A stretch of 64,000 bases of DNA from Shewanella sp. OMA3-2 (GCF_021513195.1 NZ_CP090974.1:1624001-1688000); one strand, 5' to 3'. Counted from the first letter of the stretch, positions 46,712-58,092 are shown. Translations and numbers: made by a program. The notes: generated by a model from the letters alone, not told the origin.

Positions 46712-47365
46712 CTAAAAATGAGCCAAGCTAACAAATGCTAATAGGGTTTGCTTATAGGGATGAGTAATCGTTAACGACTGAGCATGTAATTTTAATCGTG
46801 GGCTAGCATCTATGCCAGCTTTATCAGCATAAAATGTGTCGCCAAGAATAGGATGACCTAACGCCAACATATGTACCCTAAGCTGGTGGGTTCTACCAGT
46901 ATGCGGGCTAAGTTCAATTAAAGTGGAGTGGGGACGTAGTTCAATGACTTTATAGTCGGTTATAGCCGTTTTGCCTTGGTCGGTGACATGTTGAAAAGGC
47001 GGATTATCTATCATTGGCCCTAAAGCTAAATCAATTTGGCCTGCTTGGCTGGCGATATGGCCAATGACTTCTGCAATATAGACTTTTTTAGCCTGCCGAT
47101 TTTGAAATTGAGTTTTTAAATGTGATTCCGCTTTTTTATTACGGGCGAAAATTAAAATACCTGAGGTGTCACAGTCAAGTCGATGAACCAAAATGGCGTC
47201 AGAATATCGCTCAAGTACCCGATTAATCGCACAGTCACGAGTTTCAGGCGCTCGCCCTGGATTAGATAATAATCCTGACGGCTTATTGATTACAATAATG
47301 TCTCTGTCTACGTATCGAATGTCTAGCCAAGGAATGCTGGGTGGCTGATAAGTAAAAATGTGCAT
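46712..47365 (-). CDS. rluA: Pseudouridine synthase RluA
   Basis: Isomerises uridine to pseudouridine in 23S rRNA (position 746) and tRNA (position 32) in the RluA subgroup. 217 aa without an S4 domain, as in RluA. The catalytic Asp64 lies in LVHRLDCDTSGILIFAR; VINKPSGLLSNPGR and SPHTGRTHQLRVHMLALGHP are the other family motifs. The start ATG follows a weak Shine-Dalgarno (AGAGAAAATC). Confidence 0.94.
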   Translation of the reverse strand: MHIFTYQPPSIPWLDIRYVDRDIIVINKPSGLLSNPGRAPETRDCAINRVLERYSDAILVHRLDCDTSGILIFARNKKAESHLKTQFQNRQAKKVYIAEVIGHIASQAGQIDLALGPMIDNPPFQHVTDQGKTAITDYKVIELRPHSTLIELSPHTGRTHQLRVHMLALGHPILGDTFYADKAGIDASPRLKLHAQSLTITHPYKQTLLAFVSLAHF

Positions 47366-47466
47366 TGATTTTCTCTTTGGTCACTTAATACAGAGTGCAG
47401 TTTAGGGCTCTACAGTCAGTTCAGGTTTCTACAATAAGTATTGCTAATGATATTGCTTGTTTGAGT

Positions 47467-48033
47467 TTACAAAAAAGTCGTCAGCCATAAACGTAATTTT
47501 AAGCCCCAACTCGTGGTGACACCTGCGGTAACAAAGCGGATATGCTGATTATTATCAATAATATAAATAGAAGGAAAAGCATTTGCGCCCCATTGTTGCG
47601 ATAAACTCGGCTGATTTAATACTTGTGGTAATTGTTCTTCGTTAATGACTTCAAAACTGAGCTGATTCAGTTGCATATGTTGTGCGATATCATCATCAGA
47701 GCCTGAAGCAACGGCAATCGATATGACTTGATAATCGGTTGACTCAGCAACTGAGTTGACCATTGGTGAGGTTATTTTACACGCTGAACACCAGGTGCCC
47801 CAAAAGTAAACCAGTGTGGGCTTAGTTGATGTTGATGCTAACGACGTTAAGTCAAAAGGCTGTTGGTTTATCGTCACAGCCGTTAAAGTGGGCGCTTGGC
47901 CATTGATCATGTCGCGTTGTAAATAAGCGGCTATAGCGAAAAAAATCACTAGCATAATACCGAGGTCGCGCAGTTGTTTTAGCCAGAATGAGCCGGTACG
48001 CATACGTTGGCGAAGTGAGATTTTACTGTTCAT
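47467..48033 (-). CDS. Membrane-anchored thioredoxin-like protein (ScsD/TlpA type)
   Basis: 188 aa. One N-terminal membrane helix at about residues 25-38 anchors a periplasmic thioredoxin fold. The redox motif is VYFWGTWCSACKI (Cys82, Cys85), and the cis-Pro region reads GANAFPSIYIID. Likely reduces or exchanges disulfides in the periplasm; ScsD-type proteins are linked to copper stress, but no scsABC genes are nearby, so the specific role is open. Separate from acpH by 69 nt, same strand. Confidence 0.86.
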   Translation of the reverse strand: MNSKISLRQRMRTGSFWLKQLRDLGIMLVIFFAIAAYLQRDMINGQAPTLTAVTINQQPFDLTSLASTSTKPTLVYFWGTWCSACKITSPMVNSVAESTDYQVISIAVASGSDDDIAQHMQLNQLSFEVINEEQLPQVLNQPSLSQQWGANAFPSIYIIDNNQHIRFVTAGVTTSWGLKLRLWLTTFL

Positions 48034-48102
48034 TAGCTGTTATCCTAAGCGTTAATAGCTTCATCTTATTTACCGTATAATAAATGGCTAAATACTTAAT
48101 GA

Positions 48103-48699
48103 TTAAACTAAATATTCTGCAGGCGTTTTACGACTATAAATACGGCTGTACGCCATTAGTTGAGGGTAAAAGGTGCGGAATGCAATTTCAATTTCGATGT
48201 AAAGTTTATCAACATCTTTTATCGCGCTATTAAATAACTCAGGTTTAGACAGACGCTTACTGACGCCAGTAATGGCCTGGTTCAAACCTTGTTTCGATTG
48301 ATAACTGCTTAACCAGTCTTGTTGAATAATACTTGGAATAATCGTTTGCAGTTTGGCTGGTAAGTCTGCAGTTGTCTGCATGCATTGATAAGCTTTTTGA
48401 GTGAAATCTTGTAATGATTGTTGATGATATTCTTCCCAGTAATAAGCCAGATAATGATCAAATGCGAGATCGATTAAAATAGGCGCAACCCGACGAGAAC
48501 TGGTTGGAAACTGAGTTAATAAATCCTTAATGATTTCATGAGAGTCCGTCACTATGTCAATTTGTCTATGTAACCAGATCCCTTGCTGCAAGTGTTTAGG
48601 GTGATCGATTATGCTGCCTTTAGCAAAATCACCAGCAAGATTAGCAGAGAGGTGGGTGTCGCTAATATCTGCGAGATGTAAATGTGCTAAAAAGTTCAT
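48103..48699 (-). CDS. acpH: Acyl carrier protein phosphodiesterase AcpH
   Basis: Removes the 4'-phosphopantetheine group from ACP. 198 aa, family length. MNFLAHLHLADISDTHLSANLAGDFAKG is the N-terminal block with the metal-binding His and Asp; GIWLHRQIDIVTDSH and DLAFDHYLAYYW add the remaining HD-type ligands. Cytoplasmic. The leading ATG is used. Confidence 0.93.
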   Translation of the reverse strand: MNFLAHLHLADISDTHLSANLAGDFAKGSIIDHPKHLQQGIWLHRQIDIVTDSHEIIKDLLTQFPTSSRRVAPILIDLAFDHYLAYYWEEYHQQSLQDFTQKAYQCMQTTADLPAKLQTIIPSIIQQDWLSSYQSKQGLNQAITGVSKRLSKPELFNSAIKDVDKLYIEIEIAFRTFYPQLMAYSRIYSRKTPAEYLV

Positions 48700-48911
48700 A
48701 ATTTTATACTTCTTTTTTAAAAATTTTACAGTATGATAGCGGGTGAAAAATAATCAATCTATTCGTTAGTTATGCATTAATCCAATGCATTGATAACGCA
48801 TCGAGCTAATGTATCACAGAGTCTGTCTCGGCTGAATGAATAAAGCCGTAATCATGATGCTATTAAGATTATTTAGAAACACGATTAATATTATTTTTAG
48901 GATCATGGAAG

Positions 48912-49121
48912 ATGAAAAGCTGGATTAATAAAATATTAGGTCGCGAACCTATGCAGGTACGCCGCAAAGTACAGGTCGATTTACATTATCATTCTTACCG
49001 TTTTAGTATGGATGATTTTAAACATTCAAATACTGACAATGCCACTAATATAGATGGATTAGCTTCTGGTGAAAGTGAAGCATCTGATATCGCTTCTTCT
49101 CCGGACTCTTTAATTAAGTGA
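48912..49121 (+). CDS. Small hypothetical protein, 69 aa
   Basis: No family recognised. The first 38 residues are basic and ordered-looking (KSWINKILGREPMQVRRKVQ, then DLHYHSYRFSMDDF); the last 30 are Ser/Asp/Ala-rich and probably disordered. AGGA lies 9 nt upstream of the ATG. It lies alone in the gap between the divergent acpH and queA. Codon usage is like its neighbours, which argues for a real gene, but no function can be given. Confidence 0.55.
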   Translation: MKSWINKILGREPMQVRRKVQVDLHYHSYRFSMDDFKHSNTDNATNIDGLASGESEASDIASSPDSLIK

Positions 49122-49288
49122 TCAACGAGTAAATCGATTAAGTCATGACATAGGTTAATTGCTCGAATTACTAGCGTTTATAACCAGGCCATACTAATAA
49201 TATTGTCATAAATAGGCAGTCTAGACTTGATATTAATTGATGGTAGCCATAGACTGGCGGCCGTTTTTTGCCTAGTTGAGATCCCATT

Positions 49289-50329
49289 ATGCGCGTCACT
49301 GACTTTTCGTTTGATCTTCCTGATGAATTGATTGCACGGTATCCAACCGCACAACGTAATGCATCACGTTTACTGACGCTTGATGGCCATAATGGCGCGT
49401 TAGCGGATAAAACATTCACCGATTTATTACAAATGATAAATCCTGGTGATTTGATGGTGTTCAACAATACCCGCGTGATCCCCGCACGATTATTTGGCCA
49501 AAAATCAACTGGCGGAAAACTAGAAGTCCTTGTGGAGCGCATGTTAGATGACAAGCGTATTCTGGCTCACGTGCGCAGTTCAAAATCGCCAAAAGTAGAC
49601 AGTTTAATTAATTTAGATGCTGGCTACCAAATGAAAATGGTTGCTCGCCATGATGCTTTATTTGAGCTTGAGCTGCTATCTGATAACACGATTTTAGAAG
49701 TCCTTGAGCAAATCGGCCATATGCCGTTACCTCCTTATATTGACCGTCCCGATGAAGATGCTGATAAAGAGCGTTATCAAACAGTGTATAACCAAAAGCC
49801 AGGTGCAGTTGCTGCCCCTACGGCGGGTTTACACTTTGATGATGCAATGCTTGCGGCATTGAAAGATAAAGGCGTAAATATTGCGTTTGTTACGCTTCAT
49901 GTTGGTGCGGGTACTTTTCAGCCAGTAAGAGTGGATAACGTGCTTGAGCACATCATGCATTCGGAATGGGCGGATGTGCCAAAAGAGGTGGTTGAGTTAA
50001 TTGCACAAACTAAAGCCGCAGGAAAGCGTGTTGTCGCGGTCGGTACGACTTCTGTACGTTCGTTAGAAAGCGCAGCTAAAGCATGTGGCGATAATCCATT
50101 AACCGAGTTTTGTGGTGATACAGATATTTTTATTTATCCTGGTTATCAATTTAAAGTCGTTGACGCTATGGTGACTAATTTCCATCTTCCTGAGTCGACA
50201 TTAATCATGCTATTGAGCGCATTTGCCGGTTATGAAGAGGTGATGAAGGCCTATCATCACGCAATTGAGCAAAAATATCGCTTTTTTAGCTATGGCGATG
50301 CGATGTTTGTGACGAAAAAAGCCCCGTAA
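49289..50329 (+). CDS. queA: tRNA preQ1(34) S-adenosylmethionine ribosyltransferase-isomerase QueA
   Basis: Transfers and isomerises the ribosyl group of SAM onto preQ1 in tRNA to form epoxyqueuosine. 346 aa, full length. [58 protein letters not shown] and [19 protein letters not shown] are the family blocks. First gene of the conserved queA-tgt-yajC-secD-secF order, though a terminator separates it from tgt. Confidence 0.97.
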   Translation: MRVTDFSFDLPDELIARYPTAQRNASRLLTLDGHNGALADKTFTDLLQMINPGDLMVFNNTRVIPARLFGQKSTGGKLEVLVERMLDDKRILAHVRSSKSPKVDSLINLDAGYQMKMVARHDALFELELLSDNTILEVLEQIGHMPLPPYIDRPDEDADKERYQTVYNQKPGAVAAPTAGLHFDDAMLAALKDKGVNIAFVTLHVGAGTFQPVRVDNVLEHIMHSEWADVPKEVVELIAQTKAAGKRVVAVGTTSVRSLESAAKACGDNPLTEFCGDTDIFIYPGYQFKVVDAMVTNFHLPESTLIMLLSAFAGYEEVMKAYHHAIEQKYRFFSYGDAMFVTKKAP

Positions 50330-50354
50330 GTGGTAAAATTGATTTAAAATAAGC

Positions 50355-50380
50355 GCCCACTCATATGTGGGCTTTTTTAT
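50355..50380 (+). terminator. Terminator after queA
   Basis: GCCCAC (50355-50360), loop TCATAT, GTGGGC (50367-50372), then six T. Partial termination would uncouple queA from tgt. Confidence 0.82.
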
Positions 50381-50481
50381 TGAATTTTTACGGGTTTGAC
50401 TGTTCATTACTTGAAGTATGAACATTTGCCCTCATTACTATTGAAACAACAACGAGTCAGACTGTTTATCTGACAAGGTGA

Positions 50482-51609
<1,128 letters not shown>

Positions 51610-51671
51610 TTTACTGTTTATTTAGGCTTTTTTGTTCATTTAATTGTTTATTTATAAGAAGAGAGAAAACT

Positions 51672-52004
51672 ATGTTTATTTCAAATGCATATGCAAGCGC
51701 AGCTGGCGGACCTCAAAGTGGCGGCACCATGGAATTAGTGTTCATGCTGGTCATGTTCGGCTTAATCTTTTACTTCATGATTTTCCGTCCACAGTCAAAG
51801 CGTGTTAAAGAGCATAAAAACCTAATGTCATCGATTTCAAAAGGTGATGAAGTGCTTACTAGTGGTGGCATTTTAGGCAAAGTGACCAAAATCAATGATG
51901 AAAATGATTATGTATTATTAGCGATTAATGATAACAATCAAATCACCATTAAGAAGGACTATATTGCGGCAGTATTACCTAAAGGTTCTATTGCATCGCT
52001 ATAA
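51672..52004 (+). CDS. yajC: Sec translocon accessory protein YajC
   Basis: Single-pass inner-membrane protein of 110 aa that joins SecDF. One hydrophobic helix (about 21-40: [18 protein letters not shown]) followed by [20 protein letters not shown] and the DUF-type domain [25 protein letters not shown] precedes the ATG. First of a yajC-secD-secF unit. Confidence 0.96.
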   Translation: MFISNAYASAAGGPQSGGTMELVFMLVMFGLIFYFMIFRPQSKRVKEHKNLMSSISKGDEVLTSGGILGKVTKINDENDYVLLAINDNNQITIKKDYIAAVLPKGSIASL

Positions 52005-52021
52005 GCCAAGAGGGCGTCAGA

Positions 52022-53872
52022 GTGTTAAATAAATACCCTATGTGGAAAAACTTGATGGTGATAATTTTTATCGCCGTCGGGTGTTTTTATGCAATGCCGA
52101 ACCTTTTTGGTGAAGACCATGCTGTTCAAGTTGTCGCGACTCGTAGTGCTGAAGTCACAGTCACCACGCAATCAAACATCACAGCCGTACTTGAGAGCAA
52201 AGGCATAGCGATTAAACGCTCTGAGCTCGAAAATGGCCAATTGTTAGTGCGTGTCAGTGATCCTGAACAGCAACTACTGGCTAAAGAAGCGATTGCAGAG
52301 GCATTAGGTAACAACTATACCGTTGCATTGAACTTAGCGCCGGCAACACCAGAATGGCTTGAAGCTGTTGGTGGCTCACCAATGAAGTTAGGTCTTGATC
52401 TTCGTGGTGGTGTTCACTTCTTAATGGAAGTGGATATGGGCGAAGCGTTACGTAAAATGGAAGAAGCTAAAATAGCTGATTTTCGTAGCCAACTGCGCGA
52501 AGAGAAAATTCGTTACGCGGGGATCCGTAAAACCCCTAAAGGTATCGAAATTAAATTTCGTGATGCCGAAACTGTGGGCGTAGCTGAACGTTTTTTGAAA
52601 ACCAAAAGCAACGACATGGTTTATTCAGATGGCAGTCGTGATGGCAATTTCTTTTTAGTTGCCGATATGAGCGATGCTTATATCAAGCAAGTTAAAGAAG
52701 AAGCGTTACAACAAAACATTACTACTATCCGTAACCGTGTAAACGAGTTAGGGGTAGCTGAGCCAGTTGTTCAACGTCAAGGCGCCGAGCGCATTATTGT
52801 TGAATTACCAGGTGTTCAAGATACGGCACGTGCTAAAGAGATTTTAGGTGCAACCGCTTCAATTGAATTCCGTATGGTCGATGACAAAGCCGATCCCGCT
52901 GCTGCGGCAAGTGGTCGAGTGTCAGCTGCTTCAGAGGTTTATCCTCGACGTGACGGTGGAATAGCTGTTCTGCGTAAAGAAGTGATGTTAACCGGTGATC
53001 ATATTACAGGTGCACAACCTACTTTTGATGAGTATAGCCGTCCGCAAGTGGCGATTAACTTAGACGCTAAAGGCGGTAATATTTTCTCAAACGTGACCAA
53101 GGACAACATTGGCAAACCAATGGCGACCTTGTTTATTGAATACAAGGACAGCGGTCTACGTAATCCTGATGGCACTGTGAAAATGACTAAGATTGAAGAA
53201 GTCATTTCGGTTGCCACTATTCAAGCACGTTTAGGACGTAACTTTGTCATTACCGGCCTTGAGCATAAAGAAGCGCAAAGCTTGGCTTTACTGTTACGTG
53301 CTGGTGCCTTGATTGCACCTGTGACGATTGTTGAAGAACGTACCATTGGTCCAAGTTTGGGTGCTGAAAATATTCAAAACGGTATGCAAGCCATGATTTT
53401 TGGTTTGGCTATCGTATTGATATTTATGCTGGTTTATTATCGTGCATTTGGCTTTATTGCTAACTTGGCACTGCTTGCTAACCTAGTGATGGTTGTCGGC
53501 GTGATGTCAATGATCCCTGGAGCAGTATTAACGCTTCCTGGTATAGCCGGTATGGTATTGACCGTAGGTATGGCCGTTGATGGTAACGTACTTATTTATG
53601 AACGTATTCGTGAAGAGTTACTGGCTGGACGCAGTGTTCAGCAGGCGATTCATGAAGGTTATGCCAATGCATTTTCAACCATTGCTGATGCCAACATTAC
53701 CACCTTTATGACAGCGCTCATTTTGTTTGCTGTTGGTACTGGTGCTGTGAAAGGTTTCGCGGTGACCTTAATGATAGGTATTGCGACTTCAATGTTTACC
53801 GCCATTGTCGGTACTCGTTCAATCGTGAATGCGCTTTGGGGCGGTAAACGTCTTAAAACGCTGTCAATTTAA
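52022..53872 (+). CDS. secD: Protein translocase subunit SecD
   Basis: RND-type motor subunit using the proton gradient to help secretion late in translocation. 616 aa, full length. TM1 is near the N-terminus ([20 protein letters not shown]), then the large P1 periplasmic domain (with [16 protein letters not shown]) and five C-terminal helices with [20 protein letters not shown], the conserved RND Asp region. The GTG start overlaps a purine-rich AAGAGGG stretch upstream. Pairs with SecF immediately after. Confidence 0.97.
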   Translation: MLNKYPMWKNLMVIIFIAVGCFYAMPNLFGEDHAVQVVATRSAEVTVTTQSNITAVLESKGIAIKRSELENGQLLVRVSDPEQQLLAKEAIAEALGNNYTVALNLAPATPEWLEAVGGSPMKLGLDLRGGVHFLMEVDMGEALRKMEEAKIADFRSQLREEKIRYAGIRKTPKGIEIKFRDAETVGVAERFLKTKSNDMVYSDGSRDGNFFLVADMSDAYIKQVKEEALQQNITTIRNRVNELGVAEPVVQRQGAERIIVELPGVQDTARAKEILGATASIEFRMVDDKADPAAAASGRVSAASEVYPRRDGGIAVLRKEVMLTGDHITGAQPTFDEYSRPQVAINLDAKGGNIFSNVTKDNIGKPMATLFIEYKDSGLRNPDGTVKMTKIEEVISVATIQARLGRNFVITGLEHKEAQSLALLLRAGALIAPVTIVEERTIGPSLGAENIQNGMQAMIFGLAIVLIFMLVYYRAFGFIANLALLANLVMVVGVMSMIPGAVLTLPGIAGMVLTVGMAVDGNVLIYERIREELLAGRSVQQAIHEGYANAFSTIADANITTFMTALILFAVGTGAVKGFAVTLMIGIATSMFTAIVGTRSIVNALWGGKRLKTLSI

Positions 53873-53886
53873 GGGAGGAGTTGAAC

Positions 53887-54834
53887 ATGTTTCAGTTATT
53901 TTCAGTTAATAATACCGTCAACTTTCTTCGCCATGCTGCGCCGATAAGTATTATTTCGATGCTTCTAGTGATTGCCTCATTTGTTTCTTTAGGAACAAAA
54001 GGCATTAACTGGGGGTTAGATTTTACCGGTGGTACGGTTGTTGAAGTAGAGTTTTCAAACCCTGTTGATTTAAATGTGTTACGCGGCAAGCTTACTTCTG
54101 TAGAAACGGAAGGTGCAGTGGTACAAAACTTCGGTTCAAGCCGAGATGTGCTATTTCGCTTACCTGTTCGTGAAAACATTAAAAGCGACCTACAAGCCAT
54201 TGGCATTATGAAAGTGGTTAATTCAATGGATGACAACGCGATTCAAAAGCGTGTTGAATTTGTTGGACCTCAGGTAGGTAAACAGTTAGCCGAGCAAGGT
54301 GGTCTAGCGGTTATTGTCGCATTAATCTGTATTTTGATTTATGTGTCGTTTCGTTTTGAATGGCGATTAGCTGCGGGCTCTGTAGCCGCGCTTGCCCATG
54401 ACGTTATTGTTACCTTGGGCGTATTTTCTATATTACAGCTTGAGTTTGACTTAACCGTTTTAGCGGGACTATTAACCGTAGTGGGTTACTCACTGAACGA
54501 TACGATTGTTGTCTATGACCGTATTCGTGAGAATTTCCTCAAAATGCGTAAAGGCACGCCTGAAGAAATTGTTAACCAATCAATTACTCAAACAATGAGC
54601 CGTACTGTTATTACGACTGGTACTACGCTAATTGTGGTTATCGCGCTATTTTTAAAAGGTGGCACTATGATCCACGGTTTCGCTACCGCGTTACTGTGTG
54701 GTATTTTTGTGGGTACTTACTCATCGATTTATGTTGCGAGTTATTTAGCGATTAAATTGGGTATTAACCGTGAGCATATGATGCCAGTTGAAATTGAAAA
54801 AGAAGGTGCCGATCAGCCTCCAATGATGCCTTAA
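53887..54834 (+). CDS. secF: Protein translocase subunit SecF
   Basis: Partner of SecD, 315 aa from the ATG at 53887; GGGAGGAG at 53873-53880 is an excellent Shine-Dalgarno for this start, whereas the in-frame TTG at 53881 directly abuts it. Six membrane helices, GINWGLDFTGGTVVEVEF in the periplasmic domain, and VVGYSLNDTIVVYDRIRENF in TM4. Followed by a perfect terminator that closes the operon. Confidence 0.97.
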   Translation: MFQLFSVNNTVNFLRHAAPISIISMLLVIASFVSLGTKGINWGLDFTGGTVVEVEFSNPVDLNVLRGKLTSVETEGAVVQNFGSSRDVLFRLPVRENIKSDLQAIGIMKVVNSMDDNAIQKRVEFVGPQVGKQLAEQGGLAVIVALICILIYVSFRFEWRLAAGSVAALAHDVIVTLGVFSILQLEFDLTVLAGLLTVVGYSLNDTIVVYDRIRENFLKMRKGTPEEIVNQSITQTMSRTVITTGTTLIVVIALFLKGGTMIHGFATALLCGIFVGTYSSIYVASYLAIKLGINREHMMPVEIEKEGADQPPMMP

Positions 54835-54865
54835 TCAGCATGAGTTGAAAGCATAGAGTAAGCAC

Positions 54866-54900
54866 AAAAAGCCACTTCATATTAATGAAGTGGCTTTTTT
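54866..54900. terminator. Bidirectional terminator secF / DUF3224
   Basis: Perfect 15-bp stem AAAAAGCCACTTCAT / ATGAAGTGGCTTTTT with loop ATTA, at the convergent ends of secF and the DUF3224 gene. Confidence 0.94.
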
Positions 54901-54918
54901 ATGTTTAATCCCTACAAA

Positions 54919-55320
54919 CTACATTTTTAACTCGAAATGGTATTCAGCTTGGCCATTAGTGGTTGATGAAAAATGGCCTTTACCTACAATGTTAGTAAAA
55001 TCACCACGACCTGAATCAGCCACAACAGTAAATTCGCTGCTAGCAATGCCATTTCTATACTGCCCCAAGTGTTGTAAGGTTAGTGTGCCGGATAAATTGT
55101 TTATGGTGGCAGTGATAGTCTCATAACCAACAAATACCGCTTCAGTGGCTGACTGGTAAACCATTAAATACATTACATCAGCTTTACCATTGAGTTCGCC
55201 TGTGTAGTGTTGACTGATTTTTGCTTGAGTGTGTTTCACATCATTCTCAAACGTCGCATAAGCCTTTTCATCCCATGCTGTAATTTTGGAAGTACTGTTA
55301 ACTATTTTAATTGAAGCCAT
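54919..55320 (-). CDS. DUF3224 domain protein
   Basis: 133 aa from the ATG at 55320 (MASIKIVNSTSKITAWDE), directly after AAAGAGTGG; the upstream 26 codons are unlikely to be used. Small beta-barrel type protein with SQHYTGELNGKADVMYLMVY, FVGYETITATINNLSGTLTL and GDFTNIVGKGHFSS, matching DUF3224. Function unknown; no signal peptide. Monocistronic, convergent with secF. Confidence 0.86.
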   Translation of the reverse strand: MASIKIVNSTSKITAWDEKAYATFENDVKHTQAKISQHYTGELNGKADVMYLMVYQSATEAVFVGYETITATINNLSGTLTLQHLGQYRNGIASSEFTVVADSGRGDFTNIVGKGHFSSTTNGQAEYHFELKM

Positions 55321-55514
55321 CATCCACTCTTTTCTATATTTCAATGATAAAGTTATAGTCTTAATTGTTGATGTTGTCGAATGACGGATAAGCAACATAA
55401 TCTCATCTCGACAGCTAATAACTTTGTCAGTAGGATGAATGCAAAATTTTGCTAAAGTGATAAATTAAACTTTGGTTTTAATGACGCGAAAAGCAATGTA
55501 GTAGGATAATAATA

Positions 55515-55832
55515 ATGGAACAACGCAAAGTGTTATTAACCGGCGGCAATTTACTTCAAGCACATACTTGGAAAGGTTTGTTGGAAACCAGTGGGATTGA
55601 AGTTGATTTACGTGGTGAGGCATTAATGGGAGGTGTAGGTGAGTTACCTGTTGATCTTCAAAGTGTTGAGTTATGGATAGATACAGAACACATAAGTACA
55701 GCCCAAAGCATTTTGGCTAACTTAGATGTTGAGCAGCCACAATGGCAATGTATACAGTGTCATGAAACCAATGAAGGTAGTTTTGAGCTTTGTTGGCAGT
55801 GTAGCTCTCCCAAAAGTGAGACTCACAACTAA
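55515..55832 (+). CDS. DUF2007 protein with C-terminal zinc ribbon
   Basis: 105 aa. N-terminal signal-transduction-like ferredoxin fold (DUF2007): MEQRKVLLTGGNLLQAHTWK, GLLETSGIEVDLRGE, and VELWIDTEHISTAQSIL. The last 30 residues hold CIQCHE and CWQCSS, two CxxC pairs 12 residues apart that would bind zinc. GGATAATAAT precedes the ATG. Role unknown. Confidence 0.82.
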   Translation: MEQRKVLLTGGNLLQAHTWKGLLETSGIEVDLRGEALMGGVGELPVDLQSVELWIDTEHISTAQSILANLDVEQPQWQCIQCHETNEGSFELCWQCSSPKSETHN

Positions 55833-55950
55833 GTTTATGGCTCCTTTTTGCATTTTTATCGATTTATTTACGTATCCGTTTGTCGATAAGTTAAGCAATT
55901 CATTATCAAATTAAATGCTTTTATATTCAGGATTCAGTACAGGGGGAATT

Positions 55951-56310
55951 ATGCAGTCTACTTCAGCATTTGCGCAATTGGTTGATTCAATTAATGACAA
56001 AGTCACTCATGTTAGCATTGAACAATATCAAGCAGATGACAAATGGGTATTAATTGATGTTAGAGAAGATCACGAATGGTTACAAGGCCATTTACCTAAC
56101 GCAAAACACTTAGGTAAGGGAATTATTGAGCGTGATATTGAAACGCGATTTCCTGATAAATCAACACCGTTATTGCTGTATTGCGGTGGTGGACATCGCT
56201 CATCATTAGCCGCTTATAATATTCAGCTAATGGGATATACCCAGGTTGGATCATTAGTCGGTGGTTTTAAAACCTGGGTTCAACATCAATTTCCAGTGGT
56301 GCAAGATTAA
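55951..56310 (+). CDS. Rhodanese-like protein
   Basis: Cytoplasmic single rhodanese domain of 119 aa from the ATG at 55951, which has AGGGGGAA 6 nt upstream. WVLIDVREDHEWLQGHLPNA and the active-site Cys78 in LLYCGGGHRSS are clear. Probably transfers or carries sulfane sulfur. The next gene, a CysG-type siroheme enzyme, begins directly at its stop codon, pointing to sulfur or siroheme metabolism. Confidence 0.92.
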   Translation: MQSTSAFAQLVDSINDKVTHVSIEQYQADDKWVLIDVREDHEWLQGHLPNAKHLGKGIIERDIETRFPDKSTPLLLYCGGGHRSSLAAYNIQLMGYTQVGSLVGGFKTWVQHQFPVVQD

Positions 56311-57222
56311 GTGCAATATTTTCCATTATTTGTCGATACAAAAGAACTGTTTGTTTTAATCGTTGGTGCGGGTGAAGTGGCCAGTCGAAAACTTGATTTA
56401 CTGGCCCGTACTGATGCCACTATTCATGTCATTGCACCACAAGTGGCTGCAGATATTGAAGCTTATGCCAATAAAGGCAGAATAAAGCTCTCGCGCCGAG
56501 AAATTTCTGTAGAAGACATGTCATGTTATGACCTCATTTATTTAGCGACTGCAAACGAACAGCTGAATACTGAATTAGCCGTCATAGCAAGTCAGAATGG
56601 TATTTGGGTTAATGTTGTTGATAACCCTAAATTCTGCCGCTTTATTACGCCATCAATTGTTGATAGAGGACGACTTGTTGTGGCGATAAGCACCGCAGGT
56701 GCTGCGCCGGTATTTGCTCGTACAATTCGTGCACGTTTAGAAACCTTACTACCTAATTCATTAGCCCCTTTATTTGATTATGTAGCGAGCAAGCGAGAGG
56801 ACGTGCAGCAAAAGCTCACCAACGGCAAAGAGAGACGATTATTTTGGGAACGATTTTTTAATCTTAATCAAGATCGTTTCGATACCACCACTGAAGCGCA
56901 TTATCAGCAAGCATTTAGCAGTTATGCTAGCCGTGGTGAAATTTTATTGTTGGATGAAACAACCCCAGCAAGCTTATTGCCGATAGCTGTCATGCCACTA
57001 TTGCAAAAACTGGACGTAGTATTTTTTGAGAATGATTTAGATGAGTATACCAATGAGCTGTTAAGGCGTGACGCATCACGCGAGTCATTACCTGCGTTAA
57101 GCACTATTTCAAAACAGTTTGAGCTTGGTGATAGGATGTTGCTTGTCGCGCCATCTGAAAAAATTAATCAACTTAAAGCACACTTTCCCATGGCAAAACA
57201 TTTAAGACCAGGGGCTATTTAA
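56311..57222 (+). CDS. Siroheme synthase N-terminal domain protein (precorrin-2 dehydrogenase/ferrochelatase-like)
   Basis: 303 aa, GTG start immediately after the rhodanese stop. Residues 1-210 match CysG-B/Met8: MQYFPLFVDTKELFVLIVGA, VASRKLDLLARTDATIHVIAP, FCRFITPSIVDRGRLVVAIS and GAAPVFARTIRARLE. Oxidises precorrin-2 and inserts iron to give siroheme. Residues ~210-303 resemble a short, decayed start of the CysG-A methyltransferase (LPIAVMPLLQKLDVVFFEND, LRRDASRESLP), without the SAM-binding GxGxGD loop. Probably a truncated CysG. Confidence 0.87.
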   Translation: MQYFPLFVDTKELFVLIVGAGEVASRKLDLLARTDATIHVIAPQVAADIEAYANKGRIKLSRREISVEDMSCYDLIYLATANEQLNTELAVIASQNGIWVNVVDNPKFCRFITPSIVDRGRLVVAISTAGAAPVFARTIRARLETLLPNSLAPLFDYVASKREDVQQKLTNGKERRLFWERFFNLNQDRFDTTTEAHYQQAFSSYASRGEILLLDETTPASLLPIAVMPLLQKLDVVFFENDLDEYTNELLRRDASRESLPALSTISKQFELGDRMLLVAPSEKINQLKAHFPMAKHLRPGAI

Positions 57223-57256
57223 ACGTATTTCATTTATGATTGCGTTTATCTTTTAT

Positions 57257-57286
57257 AACCGAGTTAGCACCTAACTCGGTTTTTTA
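57257..57286 (+). terminator. Rho-independent terminator
   Basis: Perfect 11-bp stem AACCGAGTTAG / CTAACTCGGTT with a CAC loop, then five or more T. Ends the rhodanese-CysG-like unit. Confidence 0.92.
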
Positions 57287-57300
57287 TTTTTGAGGTCAAT

Positions 57301-57837
57301 ATGGCGCCTAAATCTACCGTCTATAAAGTCAATTTACAAATAGCTGATATGGACAGACATTACTATGGTGAACATCCATTAACGATTGCACAGCACCCAT
57401 CAGAAACCGATACTCGTATGATGGTGCGTTTATTGGCATTTGCGCTCAATGCCAGTGAATCTTTGCAATTTAGTAAGGGGCTTTGTGTTGATGATGAGGC
57501 TGAATTGTGGGATGTCGATTTATCTGGTGTGGTGAATTTGTGGGTTGAGTTTGGTCAGGCCGATGAAAAGTGGCTGCGCAAAGCCTGCGGACGGGCAAAA
57601 AATGTCATTTTGTATACTTATGGTGGTCGCAGCGTTCCTATTTGGTGGCAACAAAACCAAAGTACTTTAAGCCGTTACAAAAACCTAAAAATAGTCAATT
57701 TCCCTGAAGCAGCGGTAGAGCAATTAGCTGCATTTGTTGGCCGTAATATGGCGGTGCAAATCAATATTAATGAAAGCCAAGTATGGTTATCTAATGCCGA
57801 TATTAGCGTACTTGTGGAACCTGAAATACTACAATAA
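57301..57837 (+). CDS. yaeQ: YaeQ family protein
   Basis: 178 aa, the family length (~180). MAPKSTVYKVNLQIADMDRH, LTIAQHPSETDTRMMVRLLA, FSKGLCVDDEAELW, WVEFGQADEKWLRKACGRAK and VPIWWQQNQST are the diagnostic stretches. The fold is related to PD-(D/E)XK nucleases; Escherichia YaeQ was once proposed to affect transcription elongation like RfaH, but its role is not settled. GAGGTCAAT precedes the ATG; monocistronic. Confidence 0.93.
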   Translation: MAPKSTVYKVNLQIADMDRHYYGEHPLTIAQHPSETDTRMMVRLLAFALNASESLQFSKGLCVDDEAELWDVDLSGVVNLWVEFGQADEKWLRKACGRAKNVILYTYGGRSVPIWWQQNQSTLSRYKNLKIVNFPEAAVEQLAAFVGRNMAVQININESQVWLSNADISVLVEPEILQ

Positions 57838-57845
57838 TTTTAATA

Positions 57846-57880
57846 ATCACTGGCTTTTCTATGGTCAGTGATCCTTCTTT
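57846..57880 (+). terminator. Probable terminator after yaeQ
   Basis: ATCACTG (57846-57852) and CAGTGAT (57866-57872) followed by CCTTCTTTT. Confidence 0.5.
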
Positions 57881-58092
57881 TAACTATCTTAAAACCTTCT
57901 TACCTATCACAACCCATACTTGATAAAGCTGAATTGAACCTTAATTATCGAAGTGTGAACTAAATTTAATCCTTCGATGTGTTGTGAAATGCTTACCTTG
58001 GGCAGATAATAAATTTCAGTTAATAACAGTTGTAACTCTTTATAATGCATATAAATCAGTATATTAGATTTATTTTTGCTAAGGATGTCGTT

